64,000 bases of DNA, taken from Alcaligenes endophyticus (GTDB lineage Bacteria; Pseudomonadota; Gammaproteobacteria; Burkholderiales; Burkholderiaceae_B). The DNA lies in contig NZ_JAPKND010000001.1 in assembly GCF_026344035.1 (NCBI RefSeq), positions 620,001-684,000 on the forward strand. The letters run 5' to 3'. This document shows, piece by piece, positions 54,630 through 63,391 of this stretch. Position 1 is the first letter of the stretch; every line of letters begins with the position of its first letter. The translations under genes were made by a program, and so were the position numbers. Under the pieces are notes generated by a model that was given only the letters and a program-made list of their open reading frames with translations, was not told where the DNA came from and did not search any database.

Positions 54630-54659
54630 ATTGTGTTGCTATGTAAGGGTGTGTGTCAA
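54630..54659 (-). promoter_or_regulatory. Candidate promoter for tssB-tssC-hcp
   Basis: On the minus strand TTGACA (54659-54654) is a perfect -35, and CACAAT (54635-54630) a 4-of-6 -10, 18 bp apart. An inverted repeat TTGTGTTG/CAACACAA (54631-54638 and 54657-54664) flanks both boxes and could be an operator. Confidence 0.45.
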
Positions 54660-54689
54660 CACAAAAACGCACTAAATATGCGCTGACTA

Positions 54690-57600
54690 CTAGGGGTTTA
54701 CCTGTTGCTGGGCTGGGTCGTTAATGGCCGGAGGCAACTTTAACAGCTGCCCAGTGTAGATAAAATTTGTGTCATTAATACTATTCAGTAACGTTAGTTT
54801 TTCGACAGTTGTGTTAAAGCGCTTAGCCAATGAAAACAAGGTTTCACCCGGTTGAATACGGTGCACTCTGACGGGCTCCGGGGCTACCGGAGCAGGATCA
54901 GGCTGGGCCAATGCCAACGCTTGGATATGCTCAGGCTCGGGGGGTGGTGGCGGCTGCTTGATGATTTCAATGGCGCGTTCACGTATATAACGTGGTAACG
55001 GTGTAGCAGGTGGCTTGGGTGTTAGCCCCATCCAGCACTGACCGATGCGTTCGGGTACTTGAATGCGCTGTTTGGCTGGCGTTGCCGATAAAGAAGGAGC
55101 TTCGGTTTCGGCTAGGTATTCCAAATGGCTAGCAAGTTGCAGCAGGGCCTCTTGGCCCATCAGGTTATAACGCACATGAATTGTTTGTACGCCCAGCGCA
55201 TCTAATTGCTCCTGTGCTTGAGGAAAGTCTTGAGGGGTAAAAATGCGCTCGCCATCGGCAAATTCTTCAACAAAGCGGGCCATGCCCATCGCACCGGGAT
55301 AGCGTCGGTTCAGGGTTAGGTTGTCGATTCGAATTTGCAGGTTTACATCGCCACACACGTCAGGTGACCAATCAAAGCTGTTGGTCACACCCATATTAAA
55401 GTTGTCTAGCGTGATCTGTTCTTGCGCACACTGTATGGATAAATTTACCGCATAGGGTTTAGCTTGAGCCCCAGGATTCACACCTGTTGGCAATGAGGTA
55501 ATAAGTAGGTTGGCCGATTTTCCAATCGACGCTACGGCCAGCTGAGACTTCACGGAGGATTCAATGTGTGTGGAGACCGACTGATTCAGAAAAGGGATGA
55601 AACCTGGGCTGAATGGAAAGCTATAGTCATGGTAGGTATGAGGCCGGAAACCGCTCGCGTATTGGGTGATAAAGGGCTTCACTGGGCCATCGGCAAATGA
55701 CCAAACGGAGCCTTTTTCACCAAATAACTGTTCAGTGGTTTCGCGCGGGCTAACGGCCATTTGGGTTTTCCACAGCACGGTGCTTTCCCACTCTTTTTGA
55801 GCGTAGCATGAGGCCTGCTCCAACACGTAACGCGTCAACAAGTGCATAGGGCCGCCCAGAAGGTTCCAGATGACCTGGTCGTCGGGGTCGGTATAGCCTG
55901 CACTTTTACGAAACGCCTCGAAGTTGTCGTACATGGTCTGCAAGGCAGAGGTTTTGGTGGCGGCGTTACTGCTATAGCTGAAATAATCGGCCGCTAGCTG
56001 ATAGGCCTTACCATCACCACTGAGTGCCTCGGCGGCTGCAACGTCGAAGGCCAGATCGTACGCGGCAAGATTTTGTATATCCGTGAGCGATCTAGGAAAC
56101 TGAGTCATTGGGCTAAAAGAAAGCGCCTCGGCTGATTCCTGTAGTGCTCGCTCGCCCACAACGTTGAACGCGCTAAAAAAACCCGTTGCTCTGCCTAAGG
56201 GGCTGGTGGCTGACGCAGCTTTTTGAATGGCCTCGAATTCGCGCGCAAACAGAAGCCACCCTGGCAATTGCTTAGATGGGATATGCGCAAACTCAGCGTT
56301 GAGCCGATTAATAAACAAGTAGTACGGGCTGGTTTCGGTATCGACTTTACCCAGCATATCGCGCCAAGCTGGCTCGTTAACCAATAGCTGCTCGCCAGTC
56401 GAAAGCGACCAAGCAAAGCTTTGCCAGGTGTTGATGCGCTCGCCTAAATACCATTGCTCAAAGGCAGCTCGATGGAATTTGAACTCGGCAGGGTCGTGAT
56501 AGGCTTGGGCTATTTCATTCAAAAATTCTTGCAGCTTCAAGCCACCTTCCCGAGTCAAAGCTGGTTCAATCATTCCGCGACTTTCACCCTGTGAGCCGGG
56601 TAGCCAGAATTGACGAATGGATACGGGCTGCAGGGTCAAGAGAGTATTAGCCCAAGGCAATAACCATTCCATGCGGGGAAACTCAGCAATTAAGCTGCGT
56701 AGCACAGCACGCTCTTGATCTAGCTGCTTCTTAAGGAATGGATCATTGTCGGGAGCCCACGCTTTATAGGCCACTTGCAATTGACTGGCTTGCGCCGCGA
56801 TAGCGGCTGGCAACTGGGGAAACAACTGTGTGGTGGCGCTAGCGGGTATTTGCGGCATCGCCGACAGTTGCTGATAGTTCGCCCCATCTAGTTTGGCTTG
56901 GGTCAGGTTAATGCTACGTATCAACGCTAAGGCGGCATTGGCATAATTGGGGTTATCAAGGCTAGGTGCAGGCCCCGATGTACTCCACGGTAATACGGGT
57001 GCGGTCGTTTCGAGAAAGTGCCGGTAGTTCTCGACATAGGCCGCTTTGATGTCGTCTTCAAGACGCGTAATGTCGGGACTAAAGGCCAGCCAACGCGTTT
57101 GCCACTGATTTTCATGCGCTTCAATAAGCTCAATGACAGCAACGGCTCGCTCCATGGCAATCAGTTGCTCGGCTTCGGTGGTGGCTTGGGTTAGTTTTTG
57201 CGAGGGGTAGATATGCTTGATTTCAAGCAAGCTAGCCCGGGTCTGTGAGTACGACAGCAAAATAAAGGCTAAGGCCGCGGCGAACGCGCTAATCCAAAAA
57301 ACCAGTGCCAAGTTACGCGTGATTTGATGCCACCGATTAACAATCACCGTAGGCAAAAATGTCCACCTATCGGCGGGCAAGACGCGTTCGAAAAAGTCGT
57401 GTAGGAATATTCCTTTTTGTGCGGTAGGCGAAGCAGGCTCTGAGCTATTGAGCAACTGCGCCAGGGCGCTGGGATAAGCGCTGCCATTTTGCTGGGCACT
57501 GCTGAAAAACAAACCGCGTAGCAGCGGCTGCTCAAGATAGGGATTATTGCCCGCACAGGCCGCTAAGAAGCGCTCAAGGCCAGGACGTAATTGTTCGAAC

Positions 57601-58565
57601 TCATGGGGAAAAACGAGGAGCTCGGGACTAAGTTCTACGCCTTTTACCGCCATATCAAGGCGCAGCAACTTCAGCCGTTCAAGGGTATGCGCGAACGCTG
57701 CATCCAGAAAGCGAGTTTCTGCCTTGTCGCCCTGTTCAAGTAAGCCGGTATACCCCATTGCTTGATTCAGGGCTTCGGGGGGCAGTACTTGCGCCCAGCG
57801 CGAAAAGCCGTAAACTTTATCGCACTTAGTGACCATGATAAATATGGGTATGCGTTTATCAAACAGGCGAATAAGCTGATCAATGCGCTGTCGGAAGGCA
57901 TGTCCGTCGCGTTCCAGAGACTCCGAGTTTTGCAGCAGATGTTCGGCATCCAATGCCAACACCAAACCATTAAGGCCTTCTTTCAGCCTATGTTTGGTTA
58001 GCAATTCAAGCATCCGCTCCCATTCGGCCTGATCGTCCTCGGTGGCGTCGGGCGATACATAGCGGCCCGCTGTGTCGATGATGACGGCACGGTTAAAAAA
58101 CCACCAGTCGCAGTTTAGGGTCTGAACGATAGGCTCAAACTTGCTAACACTTTTATTCAGGGACATCAGGCGTGAATGGGTAATAGCCGATGTTTTACCG
58201 ACACCCGATTCGCCCACCACCATAAACCAGGGCAAGGCATAAATGGGGTTGCCAAAGCGTCGAAGCGAGGAGTGTTTAAGGGTCTGTATTCCTTCTTTCC
58301 ATTTGCTGCCCAGGTCATTGAGCGCATTGGGCTTGGCCACCGCGCTAGGGTGCGCGGCCTCGGAGGCTGCCAGCTTGACCCGGGAGCGCGACAAATACCA
58401 AAACCGACGCAACAATTTGACGCCAAACCAAGCGCCTATGGTGCCAAAGAAAATGAACAGGCTGCCCCATAGCGGCCAAGATAGATAAAGGGTCAGCGCC
58501 CAGCTTAAGATGCCAAGCAGCAACAGGGCCACGACCCACAACAGGAATACTAGGAATACCTTCAT
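54690..58565 (-). CDS. tssM: T6SS membrane-complex protein TssM with C-terminal LysM domain
   Basis: A 1291-aa IcmF/TssM, the core of the T6SS membrane complex. Two N-terminal helices (about 1-50) precede the cytoplasmic NTPase-like domain with intact Walker A GESGVGKT (about 118-125) and VIIDTAGRY near 157. A third helix lies near 415-440, then the periplasmic domain. Unusually, the last about 65 residues form a LysM motif (RIQPGETLFSLAKRFNTTVE, then LNSIND and GQLLKLPP; about 1230-1275) after a Pro-rich linker PPPPPEPEH. LysM domains bind peptidoglycan. The TssL here lacks an OmpA-like domain, so this fusion may anchor the complex to the wall. Starts ATGA-overlapped with tssL. Confidence 0.93.
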   Translation of the reverse strand: MKVFLVFLLWVVALLLLGILSWALTLYLSWPLWGSLFIFFGTIGAWFGVKLLRRFWYLSRSRVKLAASEAAHPSAVAKPNALNDLGSKWKEGIQTLKHSSLRRFGNPIYALPWFMVVGESGVGKTSAITHSRLMSLNKSVSKFEPIVQTLNCDWWFFNRAVIIDTAGRYVSPDATEDDQAEWERMLELLTKHRLKEGLNGLVLALDAEHLLQNSESLERDGHAFRQRIDQLIRLFDKRIPIFIMVTKCDKVYGFSRWAQVLPPEALNQAMGYTGLLEQGDKAETRFLDAAFAHTLERLKLLRLDMAVKGVELSPELLVFPHEFEQLRPGLERFLAACAGNNPYLEQPLLRGLFFSSAQQNGSAYPSALAQLLNSSEPASPTAQKGIFLHDFFERVLPADRWTFLPTVIVNRWHQITRNLALVFWISAFAAALAFILLSYSQTRASLLEIKHIYPSQKLTQATTEAEQLIAMERAVAVIELIEAHENQWQTRWLAFSPDITRLEDDIKAAYVENYRHFLETTAPVLPWSTSGPAPSLDNPNYANAALALIRSINLTQAKLDGANYQQLSAMPQIPASATTQLFPQLPAAIAAQASQLQVAYKAWAPDNDPFLKKQLDQERAVLRSLIAEFPRMEWLLPWANTLLTLQPVSIRQFWLPGSQGESRGMIEPALTREGGLKLQEFLNEIAQAYHDPAEFKFHRAAFEQWYLGERINTWQSFAWSLSTGEQLLVNEPAWRDMLGKVDTETSPYYLFINRLNAEFAHIPSKQLPGWLLFAREFEAIQKAASATSPLGRATGFFSAFNVVGERALQESAEALSFSPMTQFPRSLTDIQNLAAYDLAFDVAAAEALSGDGKAYQLAADYFSYSSNAATKTSALQTMYDNFEAFRKSAGYTDPDDQVIWNLLGGPMHLLTRYVLEQASCYAQKEWESTVLWKTQMAVSPRETTEQLFGEKGSVWSFADGPVKPFITQYASGFRPHTYHDYSFPFSPGFIPFLNQSVSTHIESSVKSQLAVASIGKSANLLITSLPTGVNPGAQAKPYAVNLSIQCAQEQITLDNFNMGVTNSFDWSPDVCGDVNLQIRIDNLTLNRRYPGAMGMARFVEEFADGERIFTPQDFPQAQEQLDALGVQTIHVRYNLMGQEALLQLASHLEYLAETEAPSLSATPAKQRIQVPERIGQCWMGLTPKPPATPLPRYIRERAIEIIKQPPPPPEPEHIQALALAQPDPAPVAPEPVRVHRIQPGETLFSLAKRFNTTVEKLTLLNSINDTNFIYTGQLLKLPPAINDPAQQQVNP

Positions 58566-59242
58566 AGGTTTACCGCATCACGGAAAGTTTGAACAGCATG
58601 GGTCAATTGGGTGTGAAGTAGCCACGCGACCAACAGCACGATGATGGGAGGTAAGGCAAAACATAAGACTCGTTGCCAGGTGATATGTCGGGTGCGGCGA
58701 AAACGTCCTTTTACCGCCGATGCTTTTTGAGTGTCGTAAGCTTTAGGAAATAGCGTGTCGTTGTCGGTACTGGCAAATCCGGGCCGTAGGCGCTGTAGTT
58801 GTTTGTATTGGTTGATTCTGATACTGGCCAGTTCACCCGAGTTAGGCGTAATGCTGTACTTACCCATAAACCCTAAGCACAGACATAGCACAAAGACTTC
58901 GCGCACGCTGCTTTCGTCGTCAGGCAGGGCATCGAACCGTTCAAAAAATTCGCGTCCAGCCATGGCTGTTTTAAAGTATCGGCGCTGCAATAAGTGCTTT
59001 TGCCAGGCGTGATCGGTCGCCCAATGGCTATGGCGGGAAATAAACTCGTCGGCCCACGCTAATACAGGGAAAAGACCTTGCTGGAATTGATCCAGAGCTA
59101 CCCCTTGAGTCAGGGCTAAGGTTTGTGCCTGTTGGATGAGCGTATCAATTTGCGCTGCCAATGCTTCTGCAGACTGCTCTGGGGCGCGGTTGAAGCCTTT
59201 GACTACCGCGCACAGAGGGATAAAGTAGTCGGAGAGCTGCAC
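58562..59242 (-). CDS. tssL: T6SS membrane-complex protein TssL (DotU)
   Basis: A 226-aa TssL with a cytoplasmic helical domain (LSDYFIPLCAVVKGFNR start, FPVLAWADEFISRHSHW near 56-72, FVLCLCLGFMGKY near 128-140) and one membrane helix near the C-terminus (about 191-211). Only about 15 residues follow it, so there is no periplasmic OmpA-like peptidoglycan-binding domain as in extended TssL forms. The GTG start at 59242 lies 3 bp after the tssK stop, with an AGG upstream. Together with TssM and TssJ it builds the membrane complex. Confidence 0.93.
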   Translation of the reverse strand: MQLSDYFIPLCAVVKGFNRAPEQSAEALAAQIDTLIQQAQTLALTQGVALDQFQQGLFPVLAWADEFISRHSHWATDHAWQKHLLQRRYFKTAMAGREFFERFDALPDDESSVREVFVLCLCLGFMGKYSITPNSGELASIRINQYKQLQRLRPGFASTDNDTLFPKAYDTQKASAVKGRFRRTRHITWQRVLCFALPPIIVLLVAWLLHTQLTHAVQTFRDAVNL

Positions 59243-59245
59243 GGG

Positions 59246-60637
59246 TTAACCTCGTAAAACGACAAGCTGTACACGTAAGTCATCGGGTGCATCGGGCCAG
59301 AACAAGGCAACCTCGGCCGTGTGTTCAACCTGCTCCCACTCTGCGCTCATTTGTTCAATGCGGTAATAGTGAGCATTGGCACGCTGGGGCAAACCTTGTG
59401 GGGGTGTGGTGACCTCAATCAGGTCAATACCGGGTAAGGCGTGGTCGATCATGGTGGGCAAGGCTGCCGGTGCCGCAAGGCGTGCTGTGCGTAAGAAATC
59501 TTCGCTGGTAGCGTCATGCCGGTTAGCAGTTTGGGTAACCAAGTAAAACCGATTGCGATTAGCGAAGTAATCGCGCGGGATGACAGCGGCCAGGTAATCG
59601 TCAACGGGCTCTAAGGTAACCCGGAACTCGGGGCCTACCGAAATCTCGCTGAGCATTTGGTTAATAATTCTACGGGCGGCATAAAAACCAGCGTAGAGAT
59701 TTTGGTGATCGTAGGCAGGCAGGCCGTCTGCCTGCGTGTCACGGCTGCGCCCGATAACGTCAAACGCCTCGCAGAACGTACTGAGCTCGCCAATGCAGGT
59801 GCGCAATATGCCATAGGCTTGCCATGGATGAATTTGGGGTGTTTCGCAGATGTGCATCAGTTGCGGAACGGCCCGATTAAGGGCTTGGAGCGATTGCATC
59901 AGGATGAGGTAGTCGGGATCAAGCTCTTGGCGTTGAATCTCGCGGGGCGCTTTATATTCGGTTAATTGTCGCAACCGCCCAGCCATGTCATCTCGAATAT
60001 CGCGTAACAGGTCTTGCAAGGTGCTTGAACCTGACAGGGTGTAGCACGGTGGCACCGAGTCAGTGCGAAATTTGACGACGTCGTTGTCCCGCGAGAGCTG
60101 CCCAATAGGGATGAGGTCGTAGTGATCCAGCGAGGCCAGTTCGGGGCCAAAAAATAAGCGCACCACATGCAAAACCGTTGGCACTGAGGCCATGGGGCCT
60201 TCGCCATATAGGTCGGGCATAGACTGACCGTCGGACTGCGATACGTAACGTGTGGTGGCGGTAGCAGCACTGTTAAGAGTATCTACTACGCTCACATTAG
60301 GAACGGACTGCGATAACTTACGCAACCCTAGGTAGACGTCTAAGGGCTCGTTGGTATCAGTCCATACTTTGTCAAATGAACGGGGGCTGATGACCGCATT
60401 ACCTGGAAACTCAACATAGGTATTATCGCGAAATAATAAACGTGCCTGACGTATGTCGATGGTGCGGGCCGCTAGGGATTCGGGCGCAAAATCAAGTTCA
60501 CCTACTCCCCAGAAATGCGGCGTTCCCATTTCGAACAAGGGACGTTTCAAAAACAGCTGATGCAGCTCTTGGCGTTGAAAATGTTGAGGCTGCAGAAACA
60601 GACCCTGATGCCAATACGTCCCTGTTCTAAAGTCCAT
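59246..60637 (-). CDS. tssK: T6SS baseplate connector TssK
   Basis: A 463-aa TssK linking the baseplate to the membrane complex. The family start FRTGTYWHQGLFLQPQHFQR (about 3-22) and the C-terminal DLIEVTTPPQGLPQRANAHYY near 400-420 are visible. The ATG at 60637 is preferred over upstream starts because the family normally begins close to this motif and AAGGA lies 10 bp before it. It lies 16 bp after tssJ and 3 bp before tssL. Confidence 0.94.
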   Translation of the reverse strand: MDFRTGTYWHQGLFLQPQHFQRQELHQLFLKRPLFEMGTPHFWGVGELDFAPESLAARTIDIRQARLLFRDNTYVEFPGNAVISPRSFDKVWTDTNEPLDVYLGLRKLSQSVPNVSVVDTLNSAATATTRYVSQSDGQSMPDLYGEGPMASVPTVLHVVRLFFGPELASLDHYDLIPIGQLSRDNDVVKFRTDSVPPCYTLSGSSTLQDLLRDIRDDMAGRLRQLTEYKAPREIQRQELDPDYLILMQSLQALNRAVPQLMHICETPQIHPWQAYGILRTCIGELSTFCEAFDVIGRSRDTQADGLPAYDHQNLYAGFYAARRIINQMLSEISVGPEFRVTLEPVDDYLAAVIPRDYFANRNRFYLVTQTANRHDATSEDFLRTARLAAPAALPTMIDHALPGIDLIEVTTPPQGLPQRANAHYYRIEQMSAEWEQVEHTAEVALFWPDAPDDLRVQLVVLRG

Positions 60638-60653
60638 GTTTAGATATTCCTTA

Positions 60654-61355
60654 TTAGCGTAATTTTCGCGCTGCACGGTTTGCGTCTTGATCCTCTTGCA
60701 ACGTAGTTTGGTTGATTTTTATTTCAGTCTCTACGTTGTCTAAGGGGATGCTTTCGACGGTGGGTTTTTGGTCGGGGTCGAAGGTGAGGCTTTGGGCATT
60801 AAGGATGCGCTGGCGCCCTAGAAAAAGCCGTAACGCTAAATTAGAGGGTTCAGCGGCATAGCTTGTGGTGATCATGCCGCTGGTTTGGATGTTGAGTGGA
60901 ATACGAAATAAGCGCGCCGCCGACGGCGCATCGAAATCGTAGTACCCCGCCACTACCCCAACAAATTTGGCCCCCTGAATGCGATCAATATCCAGTATAG
61001 TACTCTTGTCAGGGCTGATAACGTAGCGATCAAGGTGCAATATATCAGTGCCCGTGTTCCCACTGGCTAATACAGTAATAAGTTGTTTTTGGTCGCTTAG
61101 CAGTTGGCTAAAGGCTTTAGCGTCTTCAAGTTGAAAAACCCCTAAAACCAAGGTATGAGGCTGGTTGAAGTAGGCGTTCATGTCAGCACTGGACATCAGC
61201 TCGATTTGAATACCGTTCGCTTTGAAGTCCCAACTGACTGAGGCCTTCGCTTCGTTCTGAGTATTACCCCCCAATGCCGAGTTCACACTGCTACAACCTT
61301 GAAGTAAACCAAGCATACAGGCAATCGCTATGGTCAAGCAAAAGTGTGGTGACAT
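60654..61355 (-). CDS. tssJ: T6SS outer-membrane lipoprotein TssJ
   Basis: A 233-aa TssJ lipoprotein with a signal peptide and lipobox LLQGC, Cys21 being the predicted acylated residue. The beta-sandwich domain includes GIQIELMSSADMNAYFNQPH (about 49-68), the loop region VLGVFQLEDAKAFSQLL and KFVGVVAGYYDFDAPSAARL near 130-150. The C-terminal about 50 residues are longer than in many TssJ proteins and end in a polar tail. It anchors TssM to the outer membrane. First gene of tssJ-K-L-M and divergent from the gene at 61439. Confidence 0.9.
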   Translation of the reverse strand: MSPHFCLTIAIACMLGLLQGCSSVNSALGGNTQNEAKASVSWDFKANGIQIELMSSADMNAYFNQPHTLVLGVFQLEDAKAFSQLLSDQKQLITVLASGNTGTDILHLDRYVISPDKSTILDIDRIQGAKFVGVVAGYYDFDAPSAARLFRIPLNIQTSGMITTSYAAEPSNLALRLFLGRQRILNAQSLTFDPDQKPTVESIPLDNVETEIKINQTTLQEDQDANRAARKLR

Positions 61356-61438
61356 AGGCTAGCTGGCGTGTGATGAGGGGCTATTGAAAACGAACCTGAC
61401 AATAAGTTACTAAGTTTACACTTGCCGGATTATAACGT

Positions 61439-62281
61439 ATGGATCTTGCTTACCGCTGTCGTCATGCTCTTAGTTACTCAAAAAAATCAGCCCGCTGGCA
61501 CATACGGCCTCTATTTGCTTTTTTATTAGGTGGATTTGTCTGGTGTGAGGCATCGGTCGCGCAGAATGCGCGGCTATTTCGCACCCCACAAACTGCTGAC
61601 AATACCGTGGCGGTACTCACCGTCACTCAGGAACTGATTGAGACTACGGTTAAGGAGTCGTTTTGTTGGCAACGCATTATTAGTGACCGAGAGCGTGCCC
61701 GCCAGCAGTATCAAAACCAATCTTGGCTGGTCAAGCATTGGCAACCTATTTTAGGTGGCATTTTAGGGGCTGGTGTGGGCTACCAGTTCACCGGTAACTA
61801 CGGGGTAAAAAGCCAACGTTGGGTGTACCCGACGGTGGCATCAGGTATGGCTGTGGGCGCAGTGGCAGGGCCCGGAATGGTTGGCGGTGCCTATGGTTTC
61901 GGTACCCTCGCACAACACCTGTGGCCTGGAAAACTGCCTGTTACCATCGTCTTATCTATTGTGGGTGGACTGCTTGGCGACGAACTGATGCAATGGCTGT
62001 TTCCAGATAGCCCTCCACAAGATTTATTGGCCGAGCCACAACCAGGGCAGTATTTGCCTGATCAACAGTTTTTTATTGAAACCACCTGCATGCCGCGTGA
62101 ACGGGTCTTGTATAGCAGCCAACCTTATCGGGTGACGTATCAGTACCTAGGTGAAAAACGCAGCGTATTGATGAAGTATTACCCGGGCGACAGAATTGAA
62201 CTAGATGGCAATGGGGTGCCGCTTCAGGTATGGATACCCGAAGCAGAAAGGCCCGGCGCCATACGAATCAGCCAACATTGA
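61439..62281 (+). CDS. Exported glycine-zipper protein next to the T6SS locus
   Basis: A 280-aa protein, read opposite to the T6SS genes. A signal-peptide-like segment lies at about 22-42 (RPLFAFLLGGFVWCEASVAQ). A glycine-zipper pair spans about 100-180 (ILGGILGAGVGYQFTGNYGV, GMAVGAVAGPGMVGGAYGFG, IVLSIVGGLLGDELM), suggesting membrane insertion. A polar beta-type domain follows with a Cys near 208. No family is recognised. It is divergent from tssJ and its 3' end overlaps the convergent PAAR-like gene by 14 bp. An immunity, envelope or effector role is only inference. Confidence 0.65.
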   Translation: MDLAYRCRHALSYSKKSARWHIRPLFAFLLGGFVWCEASVAQNARLFRTPQTADNTVAVLTVTQELIETTVKESFCWQRIISDRERARQQYQNQSWLVKHWQPILGGILGAGVGYQFTGNYGVKSQRWVYPTVASGMAVGAVAGPGMVGGAYGFGTLAQHLWPGKLPVTIVLSIVGGLLGDELMQWLFPDSPPQDLLAEPQPGQYLPDQQFFIETTCMPRERVLYSSQPYRVTYQYLGEKRSVLMKYYPGDRIELDGNGVPLQVWIPEAERPGAIRISQH

Positions 62282-62660
62282 CTTTAGTTTGGCTGGGGGC
62301 CAACAAAGCGCCAAAGGTATTGCCTTTATTTGATTTAACCGAGTCCATCTGCCTTACCACGGGTTTGCCTTCAAATTTCACTTTAAAACTGGCGCTGACA
62401 AATTCACATTCCCCCATGATGGAGCCCGACACTACCCCACCCGCTACACCCAGGTTGTCCCCCATGCTCATGGTTATTTTGGATGACTTGGTCAAGGCAG
62501 GACAACCGCCTACTAGCACTTTCAGGGTGGTAGGGTTAGCCAAAGTTGTCATAGCCATATTAGGATAAGGGACAGGTATGGGCGGTGCAGGCGGAGCCGG
62601 TGTTTTACACACGTCGGGCATACAGTTAGCTTGTCCGGCTTGAATCGTGGCTACAAACAT
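62268..62660 (-). CDS. PAAR-like protein (DUF4150)
   Basis: A 130-aa DUF4150/PAAR-like protein that would cap the VgrG spike and help load effectors. Family features are the Cys/Pro-rich start CMPDVCKTPAPPAPPIPVPYPNM-type region (about 13-35), VLVGGCPALTKSSKI near 49-63 and MGDNLGVAGGVVSGSIMGECEF near 66-87. No C-terminal toxin domain is fused, so a separate cargo or effector is expected nearby. It follows the DUF3540 gene by about 33 bp, a pairing common in DUF2169/pentapeptide-type T6SS effector modules. Confidence 0.85.
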   Translation of the reverse strand: MFVATIQAGQANCMPDVCKTPAPPAPPIPVPYPNMAMTTLANPTTLKVLVGGCPALTKSSKITMSMGDNLGVAGGVVSGSIMGECEFVSASFKVKFEGKPVVRQMDSVKSNKGNTFGALLAPSQTKVNVG

Positions 62661-62693
62661 AGAAGCTCTTTTGTTAGTGGGCAGCAGCCCCGG

Positions 62694-63362
62694 TTAACCC
62701 AGGTCAATTTTTTGACCATCGATTTTCACAAACCCTTTAGCGGTGCTGGTGATATGGCCTGCTTGAGTTTGCTGATGCCCTTCGATACGGATATGAGATC
62801 GTCCGGCACGCAGCTCATCTAGGCCGTCGACACGACGTACGCTTTCGGCAGCACGCTGAATCAAGCGTCCTAGTTTGGACGATAAGGTTTTAGCCGCTAA
62901 CGTAATACTGACCGCGCCGGCTTCAACCGTGCCGAACCAGCCTTGGAAGGTAGTCACTTTGACCGTGGAGGTGACGGCGTTTAGGTCTATCGCCGCGCTG
63001 GTGAGCTCTATTTTGTCACTGGCTTGTAAGCTTAGCGCTGCGCTTTGCAAACACATTTCCCCTGCACCTAAGGCAATGTGGTTATCACCGGGCAAGCTTA
63101 AGGTACCTTGCGTGGTATCTGGCCGCTCTAGTACCGCCAAAATATAATAACGCTCATTGCCTGCTGGGTGCGAAACCAGAACCGTATCGCCCACTTGCGG
63201 CCGTAGTAAACAACTAACCGCCAATTGTGCGTCGATGCCGCTGCGCCCCCCTAGATCGTTAAGCAGAAAACCTTGGGCAGAGTCACTTTCCACGTAAGCC
63301 GTTATTAAGGTATGTGAATGTACTGCTGTACGGGGCAAAAGGTGGTGAATATTGGCAGACAT
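62694..63362 (-). CDS. DUF3540 protein of a T6SS module
   Basis: A 222-aa DUF3540-type protein. It shows an N-terminal Rhs/VgrG-like OB-fold start (ITAYVESDSAQGFLLNDLGG), PQVGDTVLVSHPAGNERYYILAVLERP near 56-82 and repeats of beta strands such as LQSAALSLQASDKIELTSAA that recall VgrG gp5-like spikes. The tail ends AKGFVKIDGQKIDLG. The ATG at 63362 follows GGAG by 6 bp. Its place between a pentapeptide-repeat gene and DUF4150 matches known T6SS spike/adaptor modules; direct biochemical function is not defined. Confidence 0.85.
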   Translation of the reverse strand: MSANIHHLLPRTAVHSHTLITAYVESDSAQGFLLNDLGGRSGIDAQLAVSCLLRPQVGDTVLVSHPAGNERYYILAVLERPDTTQGTLSLPGDNHIALGAGEMCLQSAALSLQASDKIELTSAAIDLNAVTSTVKVTTFQGWFGTVEAGAVSITLAAKTLSSKLGRLIQRAAESVRRVDGLDELRAGRSHIRIEGHQQTQAGHITSTAKGFVKIDGQKIDLG

Positions 63363-63391
63363 GGGATGCTCCAGAGTCAAAGGGTGAAAGA

